Source: Trochalopteron elliotii
Lineage: Eukaryota; Chordata; Aves; Passeriformes; Leiothrichidae
Length of the DNA: 64,000 nucleotides
Direction of reading: 5' to 3'
Assembly: GCA_024734555.1 (NCBI GenBank)
Contig: JANPWX010020199.1
Span: 3,939,401-4,003,400 of the forward strand
The notes under the pieces were generated by a model that saw only the letters and a list, made by a program, of their open reading frames with translations, did no database searches and had not been told where the DNA came from. The translations under genes and the position numbers were made by a program. Numbering within the stretch: the first letter of the stretch is position 1; every line of letters begins with the position of its first letter. Below, in pieces: positions 46,886 to 61,996 of the stretch.

Positions 46886-48049
46886 CTGAGGGAATAACCA
46901 TAGTAAACACAATTTCATAATACAGATCCATAAGACAGCTACCAGGAGTGAGTCTCCTCTGTCCCCAGTCTGTGAGTTTTGACAGTAACAAAAACTTGCA
47001 TTTTTCCCTGCATTGTCCTTTACCACTGATGATTAAAGGGATAGACTAAATTACACAAAATCAAGTAACCATTTAATGATACTGTAATTAAATTGACATT
47101 TCCCACGACAGTCGAAGGAGAGAGAGACTCTGGGATGATACTGTAAATAATATTTAAATTTAAATATTCTTCCAGTTTTGTAGGAATAATACTTTAGTTC
47201 CTATAGAATAATTTAATTCCTAGTCTTTGTTTAAATAGTCTTTTGCTTAAAATAAAACTGAGAAGAAAAAAGATAATTATATATATATTAAATAATCTTT
47301 TAAAAATTATTAATCATATACAGCCATGTAATATATTAGAAAAACTTGCACAGCACTATATTATTAAGTTAATCTAATGCCCAGAGTCATTATGCACATT
47401 CCTGGATATCCTTCTTATATCTCTCCCTTCCACTGGATTTTGAAGTGTTATTATATAATTTTTTTACCAATAAATAAATTATATAATTGTAGTTGAAATA
47501 TCTAAATAATATATTATGAATTAATTAATTATTTATCACTACTAACTCAAAATAAGTGTAGGGAAAAGAATACATTTATTTTTAAACAGCAACTTTTTTT
47601 ACACCAGGTCAAAAAATGCTCCAGATATCAAAAATAAAAAAGACAGAGAGAACTAAGTTTCCTTCATTAAATGTAGGGAGTTTGTTTTGGGTTAATAATG
47701 TTGCAACAATGGTGCCATTCTTACTGTGAACTTGCTATCAATTATAATATATTTTGGCTAATATATAGGATTTCTATTAGTAGGAAGACAAGAAGGGAAG
47801 AGTTAATATGGGTGAAAGGTGAGTGTATGTAACAGTAAGAGAAGAAGAGCAGCTTTAACTTGCACTGAGGAACAGTGAGGAGATGGCTATAGATTTAACA
47901 GGGAGGGTTAGAGGTGCATCAGTAATTGCAAAATTAAAACAATGGGTTATGGGTGTTTTCAAGTCAGTATTCAGTGCTAAATGTGAAAACACCCAATAAG
48001 CAGCCTGGTGGTTATTAGAGGCACTAGGCTGTCCATTTAGCTATACTTG

Positions 48050-49700
48050 CAAAACCTTTATTTTCAGTCTCATGCAAATCTTAATTCTAGACCGGTTTCT
48101 AACCACCCTGTAGAAATCATCACAGGCATCATCAGATCTCAGTGTATACACAATAGTTTTTGTTTTCCCTTTTCAGAAAAAAGCTGTATCTGGCTGATAA
48201 CGAAATACAGAAGACTGATTGCAGAAAACCTGCAAAGGTATATTTACTGTACCGGATACAGTAAGCCCCATTTGGTGCATTAGCATTCAGCCATTTTATG
48301 TAAATGTAGTGAGAAAATGACTCCTGTGCATGATTTAACATGCATCAGTGATAACTCACAATGTCTTCATGCAAAGAAAGAAATTAAAAATTCATTAGAA
48401 AACTAGACTTGTGACGCTCCATGGTTAAAACATTATTAAAGCATATTTCGGTGTTTTGCTTACACTAGTGTTCTCATCATGGTGCCACCATTTCATGGCA
48501 AAGAATATAGAGGAGAAAACATTCAACTTAAAATGTCTGCTGGCACACATCACTGCATTTCTATGTCACTAAACAATGAACGAGCATAGCTTTGAATACC
48601 AACGATTTAATTAGCACTTTTGCCAGCCATGAATAGAAAATAGCTCATTTACATGCATCATGCTTACTGATTATTCCCATAAAAATCTACTGATTTTTAA
48701 AGTGTGTGTCACATTCTGGTATTCCAAGAAAAGAGAATCAAAACATCCATTATTATTTTTAAAACCTTGAAATTCAGAAATTAAATTAAAACATATAAAG
48801 TATTTTTTTCTCTTGTAGGTATATTTTAATTAATTACTTTAACCTTAAGTGTGGCATAAAAGACAGGATACAACAATAATTAAGAACTTCAAAAGAAACC
48901 CTCTGACAGTCTGCAGTTTAATTAAAGGCTATTATTACAAACCTATTGAACATACAGGTACGTTTAATGACAAGTGGTGACTTGTAAATGCTGCATGTGA
49001 AAGGTTCTACTCCTGTTTTAAATGCTGCTGATAGACAATGCTGAACCATGCAAATTGTCCCAGAGAAAGTCTCCATTTTGAGCATAAATGAAGTACACGT
49101 TTGAAATATTTATGTCTCTTTGAAAGTATACAATTTTGAAGGCTTTTGTTTAGAAATACTCACTGGTTTTGCTTATGTCTCTCAACATCTGCAAAATGAA
49201 CAGAGTATCATTGAAGAGATATTCCAGTTCATAGAAACAAAAGCCATTTGATCACATTCTGCTAATAACATACAATATACAGAAACATGCCCTCACTGTA
49301 CACACAGTAAACATAAGATACTCTATATGATGTAAAGGTTTAATTTCTCAGTGAAATTTGAAATGTTAATCCACTTTCATCTGTGAAAAAGTAAGCTTGT
49401 GTATATTTTTATGAGTGTTTCACAGCAGTATATATTCAAGTATCTGTAGGAATGTAGGCTATCAAATAAAAAATATGCTGTACTAACTCCCAGTCATTGA
49501 GCCAATCCTGTAAGGTCCCTGCTTATCAGGCAGTCTTAATTGTCTCGTGGTGTCATTTAAATCCAGCATCTCCTATAATTAGGAGCTGCTAAAACAGAAT
49601 CTTAGGTTCATGCTATCATGCGTAAACTGCTGTTTCTCATTAATGGATACAATCTTCTGTATTTTCAGTTTTAAACTGGATTTTGATCTGTTTTTAACAC
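48050..49700. promoter_or_regulatory. Candidate conserved neural enhancer cluster
   Basis: Repeat-free AT-rich sequence with exact POU octamers at 48072-48079 and 49048-49055, a TTAATTAATTA homeodomain cluster at 48826-48836, SOX-like AACAATG near 48572, and an inverted repeat at 49565-49590. The mammalian MEF2C-TMEM161B interval is rich in forebrain enhancers, which makes the reading plausible. Conservation itself cannot be seen from one sequence. Confidence 0.3.
49565..49590. repeat. 26-bp inverted repeat around TAAT
   Basis: AGCATCTCCTA-TAAT-TAGGAGCTGCT pairs at 10 of 11 positions per arm. Confidence 0.8.
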
Positions 49701-52092
49701 GTTATCATTCCTGTAGTTTAGCTCCATAAGGTGAAGCCCAACCCAGTGTCTAACTTGCCACCAGTTACATAGTGTTAAAGATCACAGGATATTTGAATTC
49801 TCAAGTGCAAAATGATGAGTTGACCCAAAAATAAGCTAAAGAACATGCAATTTTAATACTTTAATAATGAAAAAAAAATTAATGATGTTCCCCCTCCCCC
49901 CAAAAAAGAGTTTAAATAATTCCAGGTACTTTAGTAATTCTAAAAAAGTTTATTGTCTAAGTCTATGAATACTAAATTTAAATCTGAATGTATTTATTTA
50001 TTAATAATTAGGAGAGTGCAAAAGAAACAACTCATGTTACTATATTTGGAGATGCCATAAAACTTGTGGGGAAAGCAAAAGAATAGGCATAATCAAGACA
50101 GGTTAGCAATATTTTCTGGAAAACTCTATGTAAAATTTAACATCTAAAAAAAAAAGGCAATGAATATATGAGAGGAAAAAAATCTGAAACACAAATAAGT
50201 ATTCAATAGATACAGATACTGTGTAATAGAAAGAGACCAAAGGGTCAAGAAGACAACTTACAAGGATAAAATGTGATTTAAAAGAAAAGACTAACACAAA
50301 GAAGAAGCATCAGCAATGCCTCATATGGAGTATATTTTAAAGTATCCTGTTGGGAAGCCATAATTTTGACATAGGAATATTAGACTACCTAGAATGCAAC
50401 TTGCCATTTAAAAAGGCATATAATAAGTCAAACTGAGAAGATGTAAAGAAAAAAAGGAAAAACTATTAAAGTAACAGAATGGAGGCAATGCTTCAGAAGA
50501 AAAACTTACAAGAAGTGACTAAGCTAACTGATGATCAAGGGAAGTATGTGCAGGTGCTTGGATAGGGAATAACTCCAGCAACCAAAGGCTTGCATTGTGT
50601 TGGTAATTTTTTGTATGCACCCAGAGTTTTCTTGACGTTAACCAAAACCTGGCCAATAAAACACAAAACACAGTGTAACCTTGGGGCCATGCTGATGTGA
50701 TCAACTGTGTACCTAGGAAAGGTAACTAAGAACATGAGCACAGGAGATCTTTGTCTGAGTATCTGAAAACTCCTAGTGAGGAGATGGGTGGTGCCTTAGA
50801 TTGAAAGGAAATAATGTTGACTCCACAGCCTGGTCCATTTAAGCTCAGAGAGAAGAATACTCCAGAGAACTTATTGCAGGTTACAATCCTGCATTCTTGA
50901 GAGGATTGACCAGATCAGCTCTTAGATCTTTTTTTACATCTCTAAATTTCTATCATTAGATAGTTAGTTGATTGCAGGTGATATTCTTGCCTAAGGCTAA
51001 ATCTTCAAATAAAAAGCTTTCTAAAGATAAATATGGCTAGTTCATCTGCATATTCATTTTGAGAAGCATGTATAATAGAGACTTATCCTGATAGCATTTG
51101 CTGCTCAGACACCATCACTGGAGTATTAGGAATACAAATTTTATCTTAAAATATAAATTTAAAAAATCAGAAATTGAAAGGGGCTAAAGATCCCAAAGGT
51201 CTAATTACATTAGATATTGGCACATTCCTCCCATTTATTTAACATAGATATCTACTGCCTTTGCCTTTTTTTCACAGTTTCTGGTAACACAGTGTATGAA
51301 TTACTCCTTTCTGTGAGTATGAGAAGTACAAATATAGCATATTGTATATCACTATATTATGGCCTATAGCAACATGTTTACAATGGTCAAAAAAAGGTAT
51401 GTTTCACTTTTTGTGTATTAGACAGTTTGCACTGTCTTTTAAAGATGGTTGCATCTTTCTACTGAAGTCAATGAATGATGTTGGTACTATTGCAAAACCA
51501 AGATCTCTTTATGAATGCCTGTAGAAGGTTACAATTACTGAGTATCAAATAATATATAAATTATTGTCTTTGAGTAGACACTGACAGAATACCAGACCAG
51601 GTTACTTTCAGAGGGATCTGTCCTGGTTTCATCCTTAACTTTCAATTTGAACATGGCATGAATGCTCAGCCACCTTCTTCAATACAAAAGATATAGTCCA
51701 GGCCACCAAATTCAAGCATTTTGACATCATGATATGAGAGCTGATTTGGTGTCTCTGAGCTGTTCTCTATGTCTTACTGGCACCATCACAACTGTACACC
51801 ATTTATAGTTATATATATATACACATATCTATATTTATATTTTTATCTGTCTATATTTATACACACATCTACATATGCACATACATATGTAAAAAATAAA
51901 TACTATATGCAATATATATGATATGTTATGTACAATATACATTGAACTACCCAGAGAGAGTTTACTCTAGCGCAGAATTCCTTTGTATCATTGTATGCTT
52001 AATTTGAGAAAAAAAATACCTTTCAAAAATAATAGAAATTGTACGCTTTTTAAAAAAGGAAATAAAAGGGGAAAAAAGAGCTGTCAACACTA

Positions 52093-52142
52093 AATCACAG
52101 AATCACAGTATCAGAAGGAAATCCAAATTGGAAGGAATTGAA
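52093..52142 (-). mobile_element. CR1 3'-end remnant
   Basis: AAATCACAGAATCACAGTATC followed by AAATTGGAAGGAA, the reverse of a CR1 terminus. It is short and degraded. Confidence 0.65.
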
Positions 52143-55100
52143 TGGGAAGGAGATCCTAATTTAACTTTTTTTTACTTATAATTTCCAATAGTAACTAGTC
52201 ATGACAAAGTCAGTGCGTTATATGTTTTCTCATACAGTCTTTCTTGCTCAAATACTGCCATGCCATTTCATGATGCCAGCTTTATCCTGGTGTGTATTAA
52301 ATGTCACAAAGGGTTGGTGCAAGTGTGGGTATAGCCTTCGCAGGATTTGTCTCTTGCAATTTCTCCACATTCCCTTTCTTGTTTCCCCCCTCATATACTC
52401 TGTGCTTGCTGTCTTTTCCTCCACGCCAGTGCAGAGGATGATTTTGCTGCCAGAAGTAAACACAGAGGGCAAATACATAGCTGCTGCTTTTGGGGTGAGA
52501 GGTTTGCTGTCCCTTGGGGTAACTGAGAAGATCTTTCTGCTGTGGGGACATCAGTGTTAGAAATCAACCTTTACAAGCCAGAATATTGTCTGACATTTTG
52601 ACTTTTGTTGTCCCCAGTGATGGTTAACAGAATTAATTTGTATTTGCCCTGATTAAAAATGAGAAGAGAATTAAAAGATTTTTTTTTTCTCCCCTCGGGT
52701 TTACCAGCCCTGTTTTGTTAATAACAATAACAATAATAATAATCCATCATGAATTTTTGCAGTATTTGAATGAGGATTAAGGTGGTAAAGTTTGTTTTCT
52801 AGGGCTAACCTAACAAATATGGTAGGGGATTATGGAAGTAAAATTGTCAGAAAATAGCTCCATATATATTATGTACATCCAGTTTCTCTTGTTGGTTCAC
52901 TCTATCAAACAGCAGGAAAGGATATATAGGGCATGTACTTACAGAGAAAAAATTGTGCAGTGATTAATAGAATTAGAGGCTCTTCAACCAGTCAGAATGT
53001 AAAGCACTGCAAAGCTGAGGATAGACTTTATACAGCAATTGAATGTATCTGCACAGCAATTTACAATAAGAAGTTTTATTATAATTTTGCTGTAAAGACT
53101 CATTCTACAGTGTATTTGTGAAATTTATTTTTCATAATCTAGGTTAAAGCTCCAGATCAATTTGTACTTAATATCATGAATTTGTATAGAAATGGATTAT
53201 TACAACAAAGTTTGTAGAGTTTTGGAACTGCTTTTCCAAAATGCTAAGGTCTGAAACTTAGTAAGTAAAGAAAAAGCTTTTTTTTCTTTGAGTAAATTTA
53301 ACAAAATGATGATTTGTGGTTTTGCTACATGATTTTTCTTCAAGATAGGTATAAAATATGTGTATAAATTAGTAGTAAATCTTTCTATACAATAAGTTGC
53401 GACAGATTATAGATGGATAAACTATATGTTAATGAATATTGTGCAAAACAAACAGTTTAGTCTTTCTCACAAAAGCAAAAAATTTATTGAAGGAAATGAC
53501 ATCAAATTTCCCTTTATCAGTTAAGAATATAGGAAGAATTCTAACATTTTTTTAAACTTGTTCTTTTATGTTAATTGCCATTTAAAATATTCTATAAAAT
53601 GTAAATTTCAAGTAATGAAATATTAATGAAATAAAATATAAAATTATGGAGTTTCTAAAATATCAAAATGTGACCTGTTGATCTTAACATATAAATCAGG
53701 AATAAAACAAGACTCTTTTCCTGTCTTTATTTGCAAAAATATTTGAAGAAATATAGCATCCTTACAAAATGTTTAGCATGGGTATATGTGTATGTGAGGA
53801 ATTATATGTGCAGTCTCATATGTTTACATAAATGTATAAGATGTGTATGCATACAAAGATGGAGAGAAGGCATTTCATATATGAAATTCTTCATAAATGT
53901 TTAATAATAATAAAATAAAGTACACTTGATTGTGAAGCTTACTACTTGGAGGCTTTTATTATTTTTTTAAGCAGGGTGATCTCTCAACTCTGTTTTTCAG
54001 AAGACCTTGAGAGATGACCTACCTTCTCCAAAATTACATATCTTTTTAAAAGTAATTTTTTATATATTAATAAAACTTGAGGGAATTATTGTTCTTTCAT
54101 AATATTTTTGGTTTTAATTTGAAATTCTCCATGAAAGACCTAAATGTACATATTTTCACTGAAAACTCATAGTTTGCCATCAGCTTGAGTCAATAATGGG
54201 CACAGCTGAGTTGCTACTGCAGGTATCTAACTCGGAGTTTATTAATACATGAATAATTAAGGAATGTTCAGCATTGTATATGAGTAAGGTGTTTAGTAAG
54301 CTTTAACTAGTGAACATCTGCTATGTTATTTTGTCAAAATAAGTCTTCCGTTTAGACATGGCCTTAAAGCATAGATATGCTCAAGAGTTCTGCTTAGGAA
54401 CCAGTTTGGATCTTGGTCTGATTTTATGCTTTATCATTCTGAGTACTGGCAACTGCATTTTTTTTTTTCTATGTTAGCTGCACATTTAGGTGACAATTTC
54501 TCTTCAGTGAAGGGAGAGTGCTATAGCAATTTGACAGCTTGCACTATGATGGCATTAGACAAGTAAAGGAGTTGAAAGCAGGGCAATTTGGAAAAAAATA
54601 AATTTGAATCAATTGCACACAAACTTTTTAATTTATTTTGAGAAGTCAGCTGATTTCAATAACTAAGGGACATTTCAAGGTGTCTTTCACTTTTGGATTA
54701 AGAGCTGCTAGATGCAAAGTTTCAATATATCATTTAAGATAACTATGGACATCTAAATATTCATACTTGTAGTCCTAATATTTTGGTATAGGAGAAAGAG
54801 TTGTCCAACTTAATGTAAAATTAGGAAGCCTTAGGGTAGGTGTTCTTCAGTTCAAGTATTCCCAGAAAGCAGGACTCCTGATCTGCTTTGGCAGTTAACT
54901 GCTAATTAAATAGATCACCTTCAGTAAGTTTTGAACAGCAAAAGCTTGTGGATGCCTAACTTGTATGTCAGTGTCTCACCCAATCAAAAACTTTGTTAAA
55001 ATTTGTCAGATCTTCTTATCCTGAAATTAATTCCAGAGAAGTCTGGAGATCTTTTGAATAAAACCAATAAGTATTAGATAAATGTCCATTTAGAAAGCAA

Positions 55101-55817
55101 AGGATTCTCCTGTACATATAAGGTCAGTTGAAGATAAAATTAAATTCAAATGTTTATCTGCAATAACTATTAGAAAGGCCATCTGCTTTTGAAAAGCCGA
55201 GATATCACTCATTTTAGAAAACTATGATAAATAAATGGAATGAATCTACACAGAATAATTATTTTCCAAAGAATTTCAGTGAATTTATTGAAGAAGACAA
55301 GGAAAGCAATCTGAAATTTTACTCGAAAACATGGCTGACCTCCAGGCAACTAGGAAAATGGTTTTGTACTTCTGACTACAGTGGTGGTCTCCAGGACTAT
55401 AAACTGTTGTGATCATCTTTTCAGTAAAGATAACAACTGAAATTGGATTTCAGGATGAGGGTGACAACTGGATCAGTAAGTTATATAACAAAGAAAGTAA
55501 GTGCTGAGTCTCCCTGGCACTGGGGTCAAGCACTGAGTTCAGGAGACCTTCATAAAAAGCCTATGTCAGTATAATCCTTATGATGAGTTTATCCAGGGAA
55601 TTCAACTTCAAAAACAGGAATCAGAAAGAAATTTTCATAAGGAAAGAATCAGTCTGGGGTGCATTAGACTACTTTTCTCCTAAATTTGAGCATTTAATAC
55701 CAGTCCCATTTTGATGTGTTTTAGTTATATCTTGATGGACTCAACTGAGAATTTTACATCTTTGTAAGCAAATTCTGAAATTAGGTAAAAATAAATGGTT
55801 TATACTTTTTAAAATGG

Positions 55818-55882
55818 GTTGTCTCTTTCTCTCTCTGTTTCTCTCTCTCCCTCTCTTTCTTGCTTTTTCTGTCTGTCTCTAA
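55818..55882. repeat. CT-rich microsatellite
   Basis: An imperfect (TCTC)n tract with T-rich interruptions. Confidence 0.85.
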
Positions 55883-58800
55883 ACTTTAACTAAAGCTCTG
55901 TAACGAAGGGAAAAGAACCCAGCCACATGTAGTATGCATAGGTTAGGTAGAGCAACTGAAGTTCTCAAAACTTTAATGCTTTGGCCAGGTTAATTCCTGC
56001 CCTGCCCTTCTCCCCTCAGGACCAAGCAAAGACAAAAACTTGCAAAAAGCGAAGTGCCTTTTGTGACATGGTGATTTTAGTTTTAATAGAAGCTGAGACC
56101 GTTCAGCATCATGTAGTAGACACTCAACAGCTGAAAGACCATAACTTCCTTCTTGAAATGCAGGGAAAGAACAATAAAGTCAAATCTCAAGACAGAGTAG
56201 ATGACCCCTATGAAATTTCTTTTCTGACCCAAACCTAGAAATAAGTGCAATGTCATGTAGGACATCAGGAATTTCTGACAGAACAACCTGCAGATAAAAC
56301 TTGGCTGTTCCTTTCTGAGCTTTAATACCAATCTCCACAAATCCAGAATAGATTGGGAAAATAAGTAGGTGGGAGCTTTTTAGTTGACTGCCCTCAGTGG
56401 AGCTGGGGTACACTTCCACTTTCCATCCAAGAATCTCAGTCTTCTGATGGGGCACCTAGAAGAAATTCATATGAGTATAAGCAAATACTACACAGTGGGC
56501 AATCAGTCAGCTCTGTGACTGGATGGTCAAACCTCCTATCAGTCTGGGAGAACATAGATGGTGCATTCCTCATGTAGGTAGAAGGTGGGGGCTGTTTTAT
56601 AACTGAGTCAAATTTAAAATTCCTTGTCTTTTCTTGTTGCTGAACCCTTTATCCTAAGCACTGCACAGAGATAAAAACTATTTTTATATACTGGACTACA
56701 CCCTTGCCCTAGTAAGAAGGACATACTCTTAAGTTTTAGTTTACTAGATGTAATATGAAAATAACCGAAGAATTCTACTTTGCATTTATGATTACTATTA
56801 TACACGAATTCAATATGTCAAAAAAATGACCCTGGACATATATTGGATGTCAAGATTTGTATGTGATCTGCTCTTTGTAAATATTTTGTAGTTTACCAGT
56901 GAGCAATGAAGTAGCTTCTTTTCTCCTAACTGTAAAATGTGCTGTGTGAATATCTAAACTCTTGCAATATTAATGATAAAACAGTCAAGCACAGAACCTA
57001 AATGCTGAGATGCAGGATATCAGAACAGATACCCTGGATAATTGCTCTGTGTGCTCCTATCCTGCGTTTTACTGAAGGATTCTTCCTTTCACTGAGGACA
57101 AGCACTGTGTTTTGGTTGAATGAGGTCAGAAGAGAAAAATGTACTAATTTTAGATGAAAATCAAAATACTATTTTGAAGAAGGTTGTATTTTTGAATAGT
57201 TAACAGAAAAATACTGCAACATACAATATGAAAATAAATGCCAGTGAATATGATACTGTCAACGTGTCAGCGATGTAACAGCTGTTTGAAACTAAAAGCA
57301 AGTAGGAACACTTTAAGAATGTAAATTATACCTCTAAAGTAATAACAATCAAAAAGGAATACTTGATAATTGCAGCTCTTTTTTTTCACTAAGCATGAAA
57401 TGTGCGGAACATAATGTGGCAAAAATCTGCACACAGATAATTGACATGAGTTTGTTTTTTCCTCTCTGTTTCTCAATCCACTTATAATCTGATTGTTTTT
57501 CCCTATGTACCTGGAAAACAGTCTAAAGCCAAAGACAGTGCATATGCTTCAGTGTTCACTCTTAAGACTTCATGCAAAGCCTCCAATTTTGAATTAAGAT
57601 GTCATTTATTTCCTGATTTTCTCAAAGATTTTTTTACTCATTTTGGGTCAGATTGTGACATGGATTTTTAATTAGAACTTCCCACTGACTCTAATAGGAG
57701 TTTCTGCTAAAAAAACTGTTGCCTAGTGGGGGATCACTGTGAGATTCCTACAGAGGAAAGAATCTGTTCCCTCATAAAATAGTATACTGATAGAGTGGTA
57801 GCCATATGAAAGTTGGAAAATGAAAGAAGAATTTATACCAAATGATAGGCAGAAGTAGAAGTTAAGGGTGATATTTTGGCTTTTGGGTCTTCTTTAGGCC
57901 AAAAGTGAAAAACTTTTATTTTTCTACTTCTTCAGCTGGAGAAAAGCCTCAAAGACAGAGCATTGTCCTTAATCTTGTTCTGTGCTTTAGCGTATGTTTT
58001 AAAAAGTACTATTTCTTAAGTAAACTGGCTCTGAGAACTATACAGAGTTGCTCTAAATTTAGTATTCTGCCCTGGGATACTGCTGGTGAGTAATTAAGAC
58101 TGCTACTGACTTTACTAAGCCCAATTATAGGCCTAAACATTCCTCTAAAAGTCACTGTCTAAATATTTGCCTAGTGATAGTGTCTCATGCAGAGGGCCTG
58201 TTTCAGCCATCCTGACTTTCATGGTATGATATTATGTGTTCATGGAGTTTAACTGAGGTTAGAGGGCCAAATTTTAATCTCATGTGTACAAGGGGTACAT
58301 CTTGAGTAAAGCTATTAAGGTCAGAGGAGGTACTTTAGATTTACAGCAGTGCAAGTAAAATCTTATAGAGTATATTCACACAAGATTTTTTTACACTCGT
58401 AAAGGTTACATGCTTAGGCACCTAAGTTTTCTCCTAAAGACAAAAATTTTGGCTTTTATGTCCTATATTATATGCCTATCTATTTTATGTATTCCTATAA
58501 GTTAGTGGTTTATAATTCATATGTAAACGTAAGCACTTTAAAATAATCTGTCTTTGAATGTGAGGGGGTATTATATGGAGGTGAATAAAAATATTTGTTT
58601 TTTTCCCCAGGTTAAGAATGGCAGCCCATTTCTTCCCATGGAGGTCTTACACAGACTCACTACTGTGAGTATTTGCTAGCATCCTTTGCTAAAAATGGTT
58701 CTGCCTTTGACAGATGTGGCCCTAGGCATGCAGAGGCTGTGACATTCATGGCACAATGTATGAAAACCTAAAAAGTAGAGGATGCATCTTTCTGATTCCC

Positions 58801-61800
58801 TCAAAATAAAGTGAGGGAATCACACTGACTTTGTAAGGGTATATGCTGCCTCCAGAAGAAACCAAATTTTATTTTTTTAGAGCTATAGTAATGGCCAAAA
58901 AAAATACTTGGCACACTTACCACATGATCTATTCACAATATTGAACAAGCTTTAACTAATACATCAATACGATCTGTGATTTGACATGATGTTTTTCCAC
59001 CTAGTTTAGCTATGTCTTTAGATTTAAAAAATATATATATATACACAGTATATGCCATTGAACAAAATTGAGAACAAAACACAGCTATGAATGTTTCCAT
59101 GACAAAAAATATACGGAGTGTAGTATGGAAGGCAAGATAAGGAGGGACACAGTGTCTTAGGAGTATTCTATTTCCTCCTAGGCCTAATTTGTTTCAGTTA
59201 GGTTGACTGGAAATCTTTTTGTTGCTGTGCTAAAAGAAGCCAAACTTTTTAATTGAGAATAATGTTTTACAGAAAAAAAAAAAAAAAGACTAAACAAAAA
59301 AACCCACCAACACTCCTGGAAAGTGTAGAAGTGACCACTTTGAAAGTAGGAGGGAAAATATTTGAATAGATAAAGAAATCCAGAGAAAGATGAGGAGATT
59401 TAAAATCCCCAAATATAACTGTATTATAAATTTTGAGATAATCAAAAGTCTTGCACAGGGGAGAGTGTCACTGGCATCAGTGTGAGGCTTTCAGTGAGTT
59501 TACATTGAAAACATAAGGGAAGCACCCAGAAAATGCTCTGGTAGGTAAAAGCGTAAACTAACTCAATTAGCAATGAACCAGGGCTACACAATGGCAATGT
59601 AAATGTAGCTGAGATTCAGAGCTGTTTTTCAAGCAGAGTTGTTAGGATTTCAGGTTTTGGAATGAATAATCTTAGACAAAAGAAATTGAGGAAAACACAG
59701 TATATCTATCTATTGAATACACTAGGGACTAAAATTACTGGTGTTTGCTGAAATACATATGCCCCCCTTAAGAAGTTTCTTAAACCATAACTAAGCTATG
59801 TTTAAGTATCGTCAGCTATATAAAATATATTTTGCATTGATTTTTTATTATTTACTTATAAAAAACCAGCAATTTTTTTCATATAATCACTCTCAGTTAA
59901 AGTATGAGATACTTTTGTGTTTTTTCTGATATTAAAATTTTACATATAGATACTAATTGTTTTGGAATGAACTGCAACTCATATTCCTTACCATTCAGTA
60001 TTTCAACATAGTATTTCTGGTTTCATTTTTATATTGCCTTAAATGTAAAGCCTGTCAATTCTGCCTGTCCATTAATGTCTTAAAGTAACCTCCTAGCACA
60101 CAAGCTCTAAAGCAGTATTATATTCATTTCTCTAGTTTTGGGGTTTTAACTCCTGCTTTAAGTAACCTTGTTCAAATACCTGTGTATAGTTGCAAAAGTG
60201 AAACAGTCATAGGTGTTATGTAATAAGTCCTGCCATAGAAAGCAAGGCAGACTGCATTTAACAAATAGGATAATTGTCAAAACCTGAAAGGAATATTTTA
60301 AACCAAATGAGAGGAAGTGGTGTTTCTTGAGTTAAGCTACGTGACTGATGTGTAGAGGTCACTGCCAAAAGCAGTGATGAGGATGGACCCTCCAGGAGAG
60401 AATTAGGTATTTTATGACAACTCAAGTAGCCACAGTTATGTCATATGAAAAGTCAACTGCATACAGGTAAACAGTCAACAAATAAAACAACAAAACATTT
60501 CCTCTGGACTGGTAATTTTATCATGGACCATTTCTATTTGTAAATTATTTTTCTTCAATTTAGATAATGCAGGCCAGCAGGAGACTCTGGTCAATCTGAT
60601 CCAGGCTATCAATTCCAATTCGTTTTTCTACTGGATGCCTAATTCTCACACAATTAATGGAAATTGTATGTGGCACAAAAGTGATTACAAATTCATTAGG
60701 ATCGTGATTAAAGGTTTTGTATGAAAAAAAAAACCTCACCTAAAACCAAAATCCTTAGAGAAACTGTATTCTTATATAGAACATAAACTAAGGTAGTCCT
60801 TCAGATCTAGACACTGAAGATATTTTGAATTTGGTAATTTTACAGGACATCAATAATGTTATAAAATTAGTGCTACAGTGTGTTAAATCTCAGAAAATAT
60901 GATTGAGACAAGGCTTCCTTAAGATACTTTCAAGGCATTCTTTCTTTGATATGGCTATTTATTAGATAAAATACTCCATTGAAATTTAAAAATGAATCTT
61001 TCTGTTTATCTGCAAGTGTACTGTAAAAGCATAAAGCCCCTTATTCTGTAAAATCCAATGTAAGCTCTGCATTTGTAGTCCTTTTCTGCAAAATTTTATC
61101 CACTCTCTTTTGAGAGGGAGAATCCTGCAAGTCTTTTGAGTGTATTTTCTTTTACTATTCTGGTTTCTTTTCTGTCTGATTTTCATATAGCTTTTTTCTT
61201 TATGTCTTCCAATATGTATTTTTTTCCTTTTCCCAAGTCTCAGAGGTCTTCTGCCTCTTTCTTCCATACACCCTTTGAGTTTTCTACCCTCATCATTCAA
61301 GTATGGTGGACGATCTTCCTCTTAAGTCAGTGAAGTAACTCTGTGTCTAGATTGCTTGTGCTGTGAGGTCATATGGTTATCTCTCACACCAGCCAACTAT
61401 TCCAAATTGGTTTAGTACCTTAAAAAACAAATTGGCATAAATAAGAGAAAATCCTCCTCTTTTTTTTCATGTGAATGGGAAAACTTGTATATGGCTGGAA
61501 TCATTACTTAAAGACTTTTACCCATCGTGAGGAGGATCACAAGACCAAAATTAGAGTGCATTTTATGTAGCCTTAACCATCATAGAAGCAGTAAAAGGCA
61601 AGGTGAATTTATAACCCTGCATAGTACAAAACATCTCAAGATCACTTTGATGTGTGCATATGCATATCGAAACTACAGAATATGGAAATTTTAAAGATGG
61701 ACTAAATCATTTCAGCCCTATTCAGTCCAATTTCAGTAAAAAGACATGTATACTAAAGTTTTCCTAATCAAATCTGCTTATGTACAAATATACATATTAA

Positions 61801-61996
61801 TAAAACATTATTGCCATCTCATCACTGGCTTTAGGATGTCATTTAATGCTTTTCGTTAGTTAGACTTCAATTATAAGGTCATATCTGAGAAAAAACTGGT
61901 CTCATTTTAAAACCCAGGAAGCATCATTCTCGTTACTATGTTTCCCATTCACTAAGAAATATTTTTTTTTAATTTGGGTTATCTGCATTATGTGCT

